Assembly (NCBI RefSeq): GCF_010093025.1
Contig: NZ_CP048114.1
Span: 3,968,001 to 4,032,000, forward strand
Length of the DNA: 64,000 nt
Origin: Edaphobacter sp. 12200R-103
GTDB taxonomy: Bacteria; Acidobacteriota; Terriglobia; Terriglobales; Acidobacteriaceae
Direction of reading: 5' to 3'
The notes beneath the pieces were generated by a model. The model saw only the letters and a program-made list of their open reading frames with translations. It made no database searches and was not told the origin of the DNA. Numbering within the stretch: position 1 is the stretch's first letter; each line of letters starts with the position of its first letter. The translations under genes and the position numbers were made by a program. Positions 46,622-56,130 of the stretch are shown here, one piece after another.

Positions 46622-47970
46622 ACAGACGACACTTTCTCAGCGGTGCCGCCGCGTTGGCGGCTGTAGGCGTCCATTCTGCTGGTGCAGTTTCAGAATCCCC
46701 GGCGAGGGAGCCCGACTACTGCGGTTGTAATCCCTTTATGGGGCAAAGGATGCGCAGTCAAGACATCACTGACCTCTTCAAAGATGTCAATACGAACTTG
46801 CGCGTCACCGATATGAAGGTATTTGGCGTATCGTTGACCCCAGATTCTGACCGTCCTTATGTTTTCGTCAAGATCGAAACCAACCAGGGACTGGTTGGCT
46901 GGGGAGAAGCCACGCTGGAAGGCAAGGCGGGCGCAGCGATGTCATGTGTCCGGGACTTCCGGGACTTTATTGTCGGCAAGGATCCGCTTCAGGTGGAGCA
47001 TCACTGGGAATCGATGTATGTCCATAGCTTCTACCGTGCTGGCCCCGTCATCGGTTCCGCCATCTCTGGCATTGATCAGGCGCTGTGGGATATTCGCGGG
47101 AAGGCGCTGGGCGTCCCTGTCTATCAGCTTCTCGGCGGGCCACATGATGAACGGGGCGTTCGTGGGTATTACCACGCAGAGAACGCGAGAACTGATGAAG
47201 ACCTCTCTAAGCTGCGGGAGACAGCCCTTTCAACTGGAGTCTCATGTTTTAAGGTTGGGCTTCCCGATCAGGCTTATGAGTGGATCGAGACCCATGCGAA
47301 GATTGATCGCGCCATCAAGCACATGGCTCGCTATCGCGAGAAGCTTGGTGACGAGATCGACATCGCCGTCGATTTCCATGCGAAGACCAGCCCAAGCGTA
47401 GCCTCTATTCTGGTCAAGGAAGTTGAGCCTCTCCATCTCCTGTTTATTGAGGAGCCATGTCCGCCTGAGAATGTGCCTGCTATGCAGAGAGTGGCACGTC
47501 GTTCTACTACACCAATCGCCACCGGTGAACGGCTTGTAGCCGCATTCGGTTGTCGGGAGCTTATTGAGAAGGGAATCGTCGACATTCTGCAGATGGATAT
47601 CAACCACGTAGGCGGGATCACCGGCCTCTGGAAAGCCGCTGCCATGGCGAATTACTCCAATATCTCAATGGCGCCACATGCGTGCGAAGGTCCTATTGGA
47701 GGGCTTGCCACGCTGCACGTGGACTCCTCCATGCCAAATTTCCTTATTCAGGAGATCTGCAGTTTTGTAGAACCTGGTGAGAAGGAAAAGGTCTGGGCCG
47801 ATTGGTTTGGTTTCGCTCCGATGCGCATGGTAGATGGCAAATTCCCGCTCCCTCAAAAGCCTGGATTAGGTTTCGAACTGAGTGAAGCGGCACTGGCTAA
47901 GTATCCTTTCGGCGGTTCTCGGCCTATGGCTCGTGTCTTCCAGACCGACGGCTCTGTAGGAGAGTGGTAG
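46618..47970 (+). CDS. Tat-signal galactonate dehydratase-like enolase-superfamily enzyme
   Basis: 450 aa. Twin-arginine signal at the start (NRRHFLSGAAALAAV). Full active site: Lys in SCFKVG, first metal ligand D252 with H254 (AVDFHAK), E278 (LFIEEPCPP), E304 (IATGERL), and H354 (SMAPHACEGPIG). This is the D/E/E plus DxH and C-terminal His arrangement of acid-sugar dehydratases such as D-galactonate dehydratase, which give 2-keto-3-deoxy acids. Export of such an enzyme is unusual; the substrate is not determined. Its start overlaps the upstream paralog (ATGA), so the two should be made in similar amounts. The 47971-48333 gap has a 14-bp GC palindrome at 48075 but no gene. Confidence 0.85.
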   Translation: MNRRHFLSGAAALAAVGVHSAGAVSESPAREPDYCGCNPFMGQRMRSQDITDLFKDVNTNLRVTDMKVFGVSLTPDSDRPYVFVKIETNQGLVGWGEATLEGKAGAAMSCVRDFRDFIVGKDPLQVEHHWESMYVHSFYRAGPVIGSAISGIDQALWDIRGKALGVPVYQLLGGPHDERGVRGYYHAENARTDEDLSKLRETALSTGVSCFKVGLPDQAYEWIETHAKIDRAIKHMARYREKLGDEIDIAVDFHAKTSPSVASILVKEVEPLHLLFIEEPCPPENVPAMQRVARRSTTPIATGERLVAAFGCRELIEKGIVDILQMDINHVGGITGLWKAAAMANYSNISMAPHACEGPIGGLATLHVDSSMPNFLIQEICSFVEPGEKEKVWADWFGFAPMRMVDGKFPLPQKPGLGFELSEAALAKYPFGGSRPMARVFQTDGSVGEW

Positions 47971-48333
47971 CTCAACTTTGCCAGTCCTGCTGGAGCTATG
48001 CTCGGGCCAACATTGGCTTCTTGCTGTCAGTGGCCCCACTCATTGGTGCGGTTGACTTTTGACTTGATAATTAAAGCCGCGCGCGGCTCAGCTCCGAGGT
48101 GACGCTTCGCAACTATGCGAAAGCTTTCTTGGCTGCACTCGCGCAATTTTCGATAACGACGGGGGATTAACTCAGAAGGCTCGAGTCTGGAGTGCGGCTA
48201 AGAACATCGCAAAGTTGCGAGAGCGCTCCAGAATCGACTGAAATGCCGATGGGCTGTGGCTACTTGCAATATGCATTCCAATCTCCCGAAGCATGTCATC
48301 TCACGCAGTCTAACTTTGACTTCGAAATCACGG

Positions 48334-48363
48334 TTGACGACCTTTTTTGAAGCTTGCTACCAT
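48334..48363 (+). promoter_or_regulatory. Promoter of the GH51 gene
   Basis: TTGACG (48334-48339) and an extended -10 TGCTACCAT ending about 48363, spacer 18. The predicted start point is just before operator site 4. Confidence 0.45.
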
Positions 48364-48372
48364 TTTTTGCAC

Positions 48373-48397
48373 GCAATGCCCGTTGCGTTCTATGCAA
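48373..48397 (+). promoter_or_regulatory. Tripartite operator, site 4 (GH51 promoter)
   Basis: GCAA (48373), N6, TTGC (48383), N7, GCAA (48394), with TTGCGT-N3-TATGCAA core. Same spacing as sites 1-3, 39 nt before the GH51 start. Confidence 0.7.
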
Positions 48398-48435
48398 CGT
48401 GAATATATCGATCTTCCATCCTTAAATTTCGAACG

Positions 48436-50073
48436 ATGATTTCAATGACCAGGCTATTTACAAGGTTGAGTTCAGTGGAAAAGAAAACGTTTACCGAGAA
48501 GAGCCGCAGAGTGCAGGTGGCATCAATTCTCGCTCGCTTCCTGGTGGTTGTTATAAGCCTATCGTGTGCCCATGCACAGCAGGCGGCCAGAATTACTGTG
48601 TATGGAGATCAGTCCGGCCCGCGTGTGAATCGTGAGATATTCTCGCAGTTTGCCGAACAACTAGGTTCAGGTATCTACGGTGGTCTATGGGTAGGTCCAT
48701 CTTCCTCTATTCCGAACATTCATGGGTATCGAAAAGACGTCATTGATGCTCTGCGGGATCTTCACGTGCCTGCCGTCCGGTGGCCGGGCGGTTGTTATGC
48801 CGATCAGTATCACTGGCGCGACGGCATCGGCCCGAGGGAGAAGCGGCCCGTCAGGTATAGGCGTGGAGGAAATGACACCAACTCCGTCGGAACCCATGAA
48901 TTCATGGACTTTCTGGATCTGATCGGGGCGAAAGCGTACTTGTCCGCTGATGTGGGGAACGCAACCCCACAAGAGACAGTGGATTGGATGGAGTACATGC
49001 TCGCACCGCGGGGTACTACCTTGTCCAATGAACGCGCAGCAAACGGTCATCCTGATCCCTGGCAGGTCCCTTATTTAGGAATTGGGAACGAGCTATGGGG
49101 CTGCGGCGGACATATGAGCGCAGAACATGCTGCAGACGTTATCAATCAATACACGACATTTTTGCATGCATCCAGAGGAAAGCCCTTCATGAAGATCGCC
49201 GCAGGAGCCGACCGCGGCGATTACCACTGGACCGAAACGGTGATGAGAGAGGCCGGGCCTCAGATTGATGGTCTTGCCCTCCACTTCTACACCTACCTTC
49301 ATCATGCAGGCCATGAGGGAGTGGGGACCGGATATGGAGAGAAAGGGGCTGCAGTGGGATTCGATGAGAAAGACTGGGCCTCTACGCTTGCATACACCTT
49401 CGGCATGGACGATCTGATTGCAAAACATGCGGCAATTATGGACAAGTACGACCCGGAAAAGCGGGTATGGCTGGCCGTCGATGAATGGGGTGCCTGGTAT
49501 AAACCGGACGGCGTCCATGCTGCTTCATCTCTTTATCAAGAGAACACGATCCGCGATGCGCTTATCGCCGCGATCAATCTCAATATTTTTGTAAAGCATG
49601 CGGATCGCGTGAAGCTTACTGCAATCGCACAGATGATCAATGTGCTGCAGGCGATGTTACTGACTGATGGCCCGCGCATGGTCAAGACTCCAACCTACTG
49701 GGTGTATGAAATGTACAGGCCCTGGCAGGATGCAACCAGCCTTCCCATCGAAGTTCATTCTGAAGATTATGCATTTGGTGGAGAGAAGATGCCTGAAGTT
49801 TCCGCATCCGCAGTCCGGGATAAATCGGGCAAAATCCACATCGCATTAACGAACCAGAATCCAAATCTTTCAGTAAAGCTTCTGTTGAAGATCAATTCTT
49901 CCGTCCCGGGCAGTGTAACTGGACGGATATTGACAGCTCCGAATATCGATTCGAGAAATACGTTTGAACATCCCGATGCAGTGAAGCCTGTTGTTATGCA
50001 GGGAATCACGCAAACGGGAGATACGCTTTCCTTAACTTTGCCGCCGAAATCCGTTTCTGTCTTGAGTTTATAG
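48436..50073 (+). CDS. Exported alpha-L-arabinofuranosidase, GH51
   Basis: 545 aa. A long N-region and hydrophobic segment (cleavage near CAHAQ, about residue 47) give export. The GH51 (beta/alpha)8 domain contains REIFSQFAEQLGSGIYGGLW, PAVRWPGGCYADQYHWRDGI and the acid/base E219 in GIGNELWGCGG and nucleophile E350 in VDEWGAWYKPDG, followed by a beta-sandwich. It releases terminal arabinose from arabinoxylan or arabinan. It heads a run with TonB receptor 3, the glycosidase-like protein and the esterase. Confidence 0.92.
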   Translation: MISMTRLFTRLSSVEKKTFTEKSRRVQVASILARFLVVVISLSCAHAQQAARITVYGDQSGPRVNREIFSQFAEQLGSGIYGGLWVGPSSSIPNIHGYRKDVIDALRDLHVPAVRWPGGCYADQYHWRDGIGPREKRPVRYRRGGNDTNSVGTHEFMDFLDLIGAKAYLSADVGNATPQETVDWMEYMLAPRGTTLSNERAANGHPDPWQVPYLGIGNELWGCGGHMSAEHAADVINQYTTFLHASRGKPFMKIAAGADRGDYHWTETVMREAGPQIDGLALHFYTYLHHAGHEGVGTGYGEKGAAVGFDEKDWASTLAYTFGMDDLIAKHAAIMDKYDPEKRVWLAVDEWGAWYKPDGVHAASSLYQENTIRDALIAAINLNIFVKHADRVKLTAIAQMINVLQAMLLTDGPRMVKTPTYWVYEMYRPWQDATSLPIEVHSEDYAFGGEKMPEVSASAVRDKSGKIHIALTNQNPNLSVKLLLKINSSVPGSVTGRILTAPNIDSRNTFEHPDAVKPVVMQGITQTGDTLSLTLPPKSVSVLSL

Positions 50074-50135
50074 CCCAAACATCAATAGCACGCCAGCCAT
50101 GCAGCTTATTGTTTGTAGTTTGTAGGAGGCAGGAA

Positions 50136-53100
50136 TTGAGCTTAAAAAAAACTAATATTTACTATTTCTTTGTTCTGTTCATAGTTATGTTGTTCGGGAG
50201 CGCGCATGCTCAGAACACAACCGGATCTATTGTTGGTTCCGTCAGAGACGCGACCGACTCTGCGCTTCCGGGTTCTATTGTTACGCTGACGAATGTATCC
50301 ACGGGAGACAGGCGTGTCGCCACGGCGAATGACTCGGGAGATTACCAGTTTCTGAATCTCCCACCCGGACACTACAGCCTTTCAGTAGCGATGCAAGGAT
50401 TTAAGACCTACACGCATAATGATGTTGAGGTGCAGGTCGAACTTGCGACGCGACAAAATGTCACGATGGAAGTGGGTACGGCGACGGAACAGGTTACCGT
50501 TACGTCTGCAGCTCCGATCATTCAATCGGAGAACGCCTCTCTCGGGCAGGTAGTGCAGGGAAAGGCAGTTACTGACATTCCACTTAATGGGAGAAACGTA
50601 CTCGCCCTCGTAGGCTTGACTCCGGGTGTAGTTCCGCAAGGAAGTGCCTCGGCGAACCTTACGGGCCTCGGCGTTTTTTCTGCGGGAAATTTCCAGATTG
50701 GTGGAGGAACAGCGAACCAGAGTTCGACCCTGTTCGACGGTTCACCGGTGAACATCTCTTACGGAAATATTACCGTCCTTGTTCCGGATCAGGATGTCGT
50801 ACAGGAGTTCCGAGCGCAGATCAGTAACAATACTGCGGAGTATGGCAGATATACGGGCGGCGTCATTAACATTACCTCCAAGTCTGGTGGTAACCAGATT
50901 CATGGCACGGTCTACGAATTTGTACGGAACACTATCTTCAACTCGACGCCTTATTTTTCCAAACACAACCCTGCTCAGGTTTTGGAGAAGAACCCATATC
51001 ATCAGAATCAGTTCGGGGCGAACATAGGATTTCCGATCATTAAGGACAAGCTGTTCGGATTCTTTGATTATCAAGGGTATCGTCAGAGCTTCCAGCAAAC
51101 TTACAATTATGTTGTTCCCACGGAGCGGCAGCGCACCGGTGATTTCTCAGAGTTCTCTACGCCGATCTATGACCCGTGCGGCGGGACCGTAGGTGCGGGC
51201 CAAGGTTGTCCGAATTACACCGGAGGGCCAACTCCCTTTCCCGGCAACAAAATTCCGTTGAATCGCATCTCTCCGGTTGCGCACAACATCATTAATTGGG
51301 GTTATTGGGCGCCCCCGACAAACGCGTCGTTGCCACCGAACCAGAACTTCCTAAGCTATTCGTCGATGGGAGGGGTCAACAATCAATACACCGGGCGCGT
51401 TGACTTCAACCTGAGCGATAAACAACGTATGTTCGGCCGATATACGCATTGGAAGTCCGACAATATCGCGCCTATTCCGTTCAAAAACGGTCTGATTTCT
51501 GGCGATCCGACGTCGCCTGAGCATTTTGTTACCCGACAGGTTGTTTTTGGAGACACTTATGTCTTTACGCCTTCGCTCGTGGGAGATCTCCGGCTCTCTT
51601 ATCTCAGATGGAATTACACGCGTCTTCCAGGGACTCTAGGCTATAACCTTGGCGATCTGGGTTTCAATCCCGCTAGCCAACTGGATCAGATCTCAGATTT
51701 CAATCACGTTTCTAACTCCACAACTTTTCCCGCAATAACAATCCAGGGTTATAACAACGCGTCGAATGGATATATCTTCGGGGTCAACCAGAACTACGCG
51801 ATCGCCCCTAGTATTACCAAGACGATCAAAGGGCATACGATCAAAGCAGGAGCAGATCTTCGTCGCTTGGAAATGCTCTACTTTCAAAACAATTACCCTG
51901 GCGGTAACTTCCAATTTGATCCAACATGGACCGGAAATGCGTTTGCTTCCTTCCTGCTGGGCTACATGGTTGATCAATCCGTCAATCCCACGGTCATCCA
52001 GATTTCTCAGCCTACTTACAACACAATTTACTATCAGGGATATTATGTCCAGGATAACTGGAACGTTTCACGCAGGGTTACGCTCAATATCGGCCTGCGT
52101 TACGACATTCCGGGAGTCTACCGGGAGCGCCACGAGCTTCTGGCCACCTTTGATCCGAACGCTGTGAACCCGCTTGTGACGTTGAATAATGGTTCGACAG
52201 TTCACGGTGCTTACGATTTAGTGGGTACACCGCAACATCCGGCGAAGGGTCTGCGCAATGAACACTTCGCGAACTTTTCCCCGCGTCTCGGCATAGCCTT
52301 CCGCCCCGATGAAAAGACGGTCCTGCGTGCAGGATGGGGTTCCTTTTTCATCGCCTCTGATCTTCAATTCCCGGAATCGTCGGCGCAATCCCCCCTGTCG
52401 TACATTACGAATAATCCAGTTTCAACGCGCGATGGAGGCTTAACTCCATATGCCACTCTCGATAACCCTATGCCAACGGGGCTTACGCAGGCTCCTGGCC
52501 GAGACAGCAGATATCAGCGCCTCCTTCTCGGAGGGTCCGCCAATGCGCTGAATCAAGATGAAGAAAACGGAGTGGCTTATCAATGGAACTTCGCAATCCA
52601 GCGGCAAATGCCTTTGGGGATTGCTCTGGAAGCTGCCTATGCTGGATTGCACGGTTCGCATCTTCCGGTAAGTCACAGCCGCAATCAGGTGCCGAAGGAC
52701 GTATTAGACCGGGCTTTGGCCGACCCGGCGTGCTCTCCGACGGTAACATCCGCATGTTTTCTTCAAGGAAGTACAGCCAATCCGTTCACTAATTATGCGT
52801 CGACATTCACTCAGGGTGCGCAGCAATATCCTACACTGCCCAAGTTCCAGCTTTATCGGCCATTCCCACAATACGGCAACATTTCAAATACTGGTAATTA
52901 CATAGGAATCAGTAACTATAACTCGCTTCAAGTTAAAGGAGAAAAACGTTTTTCGCAGGGGGGAGTTCTATTGCTCTCGTATACCTTCTCGAAATTGATG
53001 GCAAATGCAGAGTCTCTCACTTCGTGGCTTGAAGTAGTGGGCGCGCCCGGTTTCCAGAACATGAGCGACCTCGATAGAGAATATGCGCTTTCGGGGTATG

Positions 53101-53684
53101 ACTCGAGACAAAGGTTGGTGGCGAGCTATGTTTACAGCCTTCCGATCGGTCGTGGGCAGCGCTTCTTTGCGAACGTATCTGGCCTGGCGGACAAGGTGGT
53201 ATCAGGCTGGGGAGTTAATGGTGTCTCAACCTTCCAAAAGGGATTTCCGATGGGAGTCTCTATGAACCTGAATACTGTTTCCATGTACTCCGGTGCAGGA
53301 ACGACACGGCCAAATGTTGTGCCTGGAGTTGATAAGCGAACTCATGGGAGAATTCAGGACCGGCTCGGAGATCAGTATTCGAAGACTACTTATTTCAACT
53401 TAGCCGCGTTTGCAGCGCCTGGCCCATTCCGGTATGGCAACGAATCTCGTACAGACAACGAGCTTCGCCTGCCGGGGATTGCAAACTGGGATTTCGCACT
53501 TTTCAAGGATACCCATATCAGTGAACGCCTGACGTTCCAGTTTCGTGCAGAGGCCTTCAATCTGTTCAACCGTGTTCAGTTTGGTGGTCCAAATACGGCT
53601 ATCGGGAATGCGCAGAATGGAAGGATTACCAGGCAGGCGAATGATCCTCGAACGCTTCAGCTGGCAGGTCGAATCAACTTTTAG
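50136..53684 (+). CDS. Oar-like TonB-dependent receptor 3
   Basis: 1182 aa read from TTG at 50136, which has an excellent AGGAGG 6 nt upstream; there is no ATG near. A signal peptide (cleavage near AHAQ, about residue 26), carboxypeptidase-regulatory-like domain (STGSIVGSVRDATDSALPG type), plug with DIPLNGRNVLALVGLTPG and barrel follow, ending LQLAGRINF. Several unusual Cys occur in extracellular loop positions (DPCGGTVGAGQGCPN and CSPTVTSACF). It is 62 nt after the GH51 gene and should take up arabinose-containing oligosaccharides, which is inferred. Confidence 0.9.
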   Translation: MSLKKTNIYYFFVLFIVMLFGSAHAQNTTGSIVGSVRDATDSALPGSIVTLTNVSTGDRRVATANDSGDYQFLNLPPGHYSLSVAMQGFKTYTHNDVEVQVELATRQNVTMEVGTATEQVTVTSAAPIIQSENASLGQVVQGKAVTDIPLNGRNVLALVGLTPGVVPQGSASANLTGLGVFSAGNFQIGGGTANQSSTLFDGSPVNISYGNITVLVPDQDVVQEFRAQISNNTAEYGRYTGGVINITSKSGGNQIHGTVYEFVRNTIFNSTPYFSKHNPAQVLEKNPYHQNQFGANIGFPIIKDKLFGFFDYQGYRQSFQQTYNYVVPTERQRTGDFSEFSTPIYDPCGGTVGAGQGCPNYTGGPTPFPGNKIPLNRISPVAHNIINWGYWAPPTNASLPPNQNFLSYSSMGGVNNQYTGRVDFNLSDKQRMFGRYTHWKSDNIAPIPFKNGLISGDPTSPEHFVTRQVVFGDTYVFTPSLVGDLRLSYLRWNYTRLPGTLGYNLGDLGFNPASQLDQISDFNHVSNSTTFPAITIQGYNNASNGYIFGVNQNYAIAPSITKTIKGHTIKAGADLRRLEMLYFQNNYPGGNFQFDPTWTGNAFASFLLGYMVDQSVNPTVIQISQPTYNTIYYQGYYVQDNWNVSRRVTLNIGLRYDIPGVYRERHELLATFDPNAVNPLVTLNNGSTVHGAYDLVGTPQHPAKGLRNEHFANFSPRLGIAFRPDEKTVLRAGWGSFFIASDLQFPESSAQSPLSYITNNPVSTRDGGLTPYATLDNPMPTGLTQAPGRDSRYQRLLLGGSANALNQDEENGVAYQWNFAIQRQMPLGIALEAAYAGLHGSHLPVSHSRNQVPKDVLDRALADPACSPTVTSACFLQGSTANPFTNYASTFTQGAQQYPTLPKFQLYRPFPQYGNISNTGNYIGISNYNSLQVKGEKRFSQGGVLLLSYTFSKLMANAESLTSWLEVVGAPGFQNMSDLDREYALSGYDSRQRLVASYVYSLPIGRGQRFFANVSGLADKVVSGWGVNGVSTFQKGFPMGVSMNLNTVSMYSGAGTTRPNVVPGVDKRTHGRIQDRLGDQYSKTTYFNLAAFAAPGPFRYGNESRTDNELRLPGIANWDFALFKDTHISERLTFQFRAEAFNLFNRVQFGGPNTAIGNAQNGRITRQANDPRTLQLAGRINF

Positions 53685-53691
53685 CTGGAGA

Positions 53692-53728
53692 GCCTCTCGT
53701 TCTGAAGTCGGAACGAGAGGCGGCTTTT
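53692..53728 (+). terminator. Terminator after TonB receptor 3
   Basis: Perfect 11-bp stem GCCTCTCGTTC (53692-53702) with 53711-53721, 8-nt loop, followed by GGCTTTT. Read-through to the next genes is likely since no new promoter is evident. Confidence 0.85.
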
Positions 53729-53773
53729 ACTGAGGATAAAAATGATACGGCAACCAGATTGCTGAGGAGATGT

Positions 53774-56071
53774 ATGCACCGATTCGTGGAGAAGTTTGCA
53801 TTCGGTCAGGACTGGGAGGCTAAGCGAAGAGCCCTTACTCTCGTCATCCTGTTTGTATCTTTGTCATGGCAGGCTGTTGGCTACGCTGAAGGAATTAAAA
53901 AATTAGAAATCGGCCGTCTTGAATCGGGTGCCACTGTCTCGTTCGTACGCTCGTCCGCAGGCGAATGGGGAATCAAAGTCGCAGGGGGAGATGCTCCTGT
54001 CATTGAGCAGGCTCAGCCCGCCGGTGTAGAGGTCTATCGCCAATCGGATGACATCCGCAAACTATCCGCTGGTTACAAGACAGTTAAAAAGATCGAGAAG
54101 GGAGCTGATGCGTATGCTGAGGTTCAATACGGTCCTCACGTTCTCTTCCGTATGCACGATGTATGGCATCTCAAGGGATCGGTACTGTCAGTTCGCAGAA
54201 CGGTTCGAGTTGTCGGCAATGCTGAAGGAGGATTCGATTCAGAGATCACCTTCGATATGGATCGCTCTACCGGATGGACCGATGTGAATTATATGGTTCC
54301 GGGAGCAATCTATGGAGATCCCACCTATGATGGCGATCGTTCTCCCGGAGGAACTTTGAATTACGCCGCCCGGCGTCTCGTCATGCGGGAAGACATTCTC
54401 GCTGCCCCATTATTTGCTCTTTCTTTTAGGAATGGTTCTTCTATCTCATTGCTCGATCCCGCACCGCGAGGTGATTCGACCGAAGAGGAGACAAAGCTCA
54501 CCAATTTGGTGATGATTGACGCGCGCTTTCAGTTTGGCGCGATGGGAGCATGGCAGGGCGAGGAAGGCGCCATTCATTTTGGCTTTCTTTTCCCAGGCAC
54601 GATTCACGAGTTTTCTGGACCGAGGAATAAACCCGCTGTTCCCCGGTGGGTTCGTCGGTATCACCCAATTTCCCAAAGTCTTTCCCAGAATTACCAGGTA
54701 GATTTCCGGTTTGGCCACAACGAGTCGTTTCCGGAAGTCACGCGAGATTCCTGGCGCTGGGCGTGGAATACTCTGAATCCACCGGTGAACTACATCAATG
54801 TCGACGAGACGCGGCGCGTTTTGATCGATCATCTTGCGGCGCACGTGGAGACGATCAATGGAAGAACGGGAGTTCCATTTGTCCTGTCTACGATGAACGA
54901 TAAGAAAAACTGGAACTGGCCGATGGTCGCGTTGGGCTTTGTGGGAAAGGATATAGAATGCGCCGACCAGTTGTTGCGGGAAGGAGACCGGGATAAGACA
55001 GAGCGTGGTCAGAAAATGCGCCAGCTTGGGCTGGGAATTATTACAACTGCGATTCAGGCTCTCCCCACAGTTCCTCTGCAGGCAACAGGTTTTGATATTC
55101 AAAATGGAAAACCGTGGGATCATATCTGGCTGGCACCATGGCTTCGGAATGCCACGGAAGACATGCGTGTGTTGATGCGCGCGTACCGACGAGAACGCCT
55201 GCAGGGCCGTCAACATCCAGAATGGATGACGTGGGCGAAGAATTACGTCGACTGGCTTATCCAGCAGCAACGTGAGGATGGATCCTTTCCTCGTCGCTGG
55301 AAGCCAGGAAGCAATGAAGTAGCAGAACCGACTGGGACAGCCAGCTATAACCCCGTGCCGTTACTGGTCCTCATGACAGAAGAGACGGGCGATCCGAAGT
55401 ACCAGCAAGCAGCGATTCGTGCTGCAGAATATGTCTGGACGGCGTTCGGAAGCCGCGGCCTCTTTGTCGGAGGAGCAAGCGACAATCCGAACATTACAGA
55501 TAAGGAAGCCGGAATGCTGAGCATGGAGGCATTTCTAAGTCTCTATGAATCCACCAAAGATCCCAAATGGCTGGAACGCGCGCAGACCGCAGGAGACTTC
55601 GCTGAAAGCTGGATATGGATCTGGAACCTGCCGATGGCGGTAGATGCAGACAATGCACAACTCCATTGGAAGAAGGGCGTTCCGACGGTGGGTCTACAGG
55701 GCATCACGGCGTTGAATACAGGCAGCACAGATGAGTATCTTTCGTGGGCCGTTCCGTCATATGCGAAGCTTTACAACTACACCGGAGATGAACATTATCT
55801 CCAGGTTGCGCGCGTCCTGTTGAATGACACGAAATCAATGGTTGCGCTGCCCGGGAGACAGTACGACATGAAGGGCATCGGCTGGCAGCAGGAAAACTTC
55901 AGATTGGGGCCTGGTCCCAATGGACGTGGCGTAGGATCCCATCGATTCTGGCTGCCTTGGGTCTCCGCGAACCACCTTTACGGAATCACCGGCCTCGAGG
56001 AATACGATCCCGCTCTATTCAAGCGAATCTCCACGAAACCCGCTGAAGGCAAGATGGCCGCTGCGAAATAA
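53774..56071 (+). CDS. Exported (alpha/alpha)-barrel glycosidase-like protein, family not assigned
   Basis: 765 aa from the ATG at 53774 (AGGAG upstream, short spacing). Signal segment ends about AEGI. An N-terminal beta-sandwich (about 30-290) resembles sugar-enzyme accessory domains. From about 330 helical repeats typical of (alpha/alpha)6 barrels follow: WRWAWNTLNPPVNYINVDET, TWAKNYVDWLIQQQREDGSF with PRRW (a GH-like Asp/Trp motif), YVWTAFGSRGLFVGGASDNP and LSWAVPSYAKLYNYTGDEHY. I cannot place it in a numbered GH or PL family. It is probably a periplasmic glycan-degrading enzyme of this locus. Confidence 0.7.
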   Translation: MHRFVEKFAFGQDWEAKRRALTLVILFVSLSWQAVGYAEGIKKLEIGRLESGATVSFVRSSAGEWGIKVAGGDAPVIEQAQPAGVEVYRQSDDIRKLSAGYKTVKKIEKGADAYAEVQYGPHVLFRMHDVWHLKGSVLSVRRTVRVVGNAEGGFDSEITFDMDRSTGWTDVNYMVPGAIYGDPTYDGDRSPGGTLNYAARRLVMREDILAAPLFALSFRNGSSISLLDPAPRGDSTEEETKLTNLVMIDARFQFGAMGAWQGEEGAIHFGFLFPGTIHEFSGPRNKPAVPRWVRRYHPISQSLSQNYQVDFRFGHNESFPEVTRDSWRWAWNTLNPPVNYINVDETRRVLIDHLAAHVETINGRTGVPFVLSTMNDKKNWNWPMVALGFVGKDIECADQLLREGDRDKTERGQKMRQLGLGIITTAIQALPTVPLQATGFDIQNGKPWDHIWLAPWLRNATEDMRVLMRAYRRERLQGRQHPEWMTWAKNYVDWLIQQQREDGSFPRRWKPGSNEVAEPTGTASYNPVPLLVLMTEETGDPKYQQAAIRAAEYVWTAFGSRGLFVGGASDNPNITDKEAGMLSMEAFLSLYESTKDPKWLERAQTAGDFAESWIWIWNLPMAVDADNAQLHWKKGVPTVGLQGITALNTGSTDEYLSWAVPSYAKLYNYTGDEHYLQVARVLLNDTKSMVALPGRQYDMKGIGWQQENFRLGPGPNGRGVGSHRFWLPWVSANHLYGITGLEEYDPALFKRISTKPAEGKMAAAK

Positions 56072-56130
56072 AACGGCAGGATCTCTCCCCTATGGAGCGT
56101 CAAGATAAGAAAGTGGAGGATTGAGCGCTG

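Noticed and set aside
48075..48088. 14-bp palindrome AGCCGCGCGCGGCT
   Set aside because: No T-run for a terminator, no gene start close by; GC palindromes of this length are expected occasionally.
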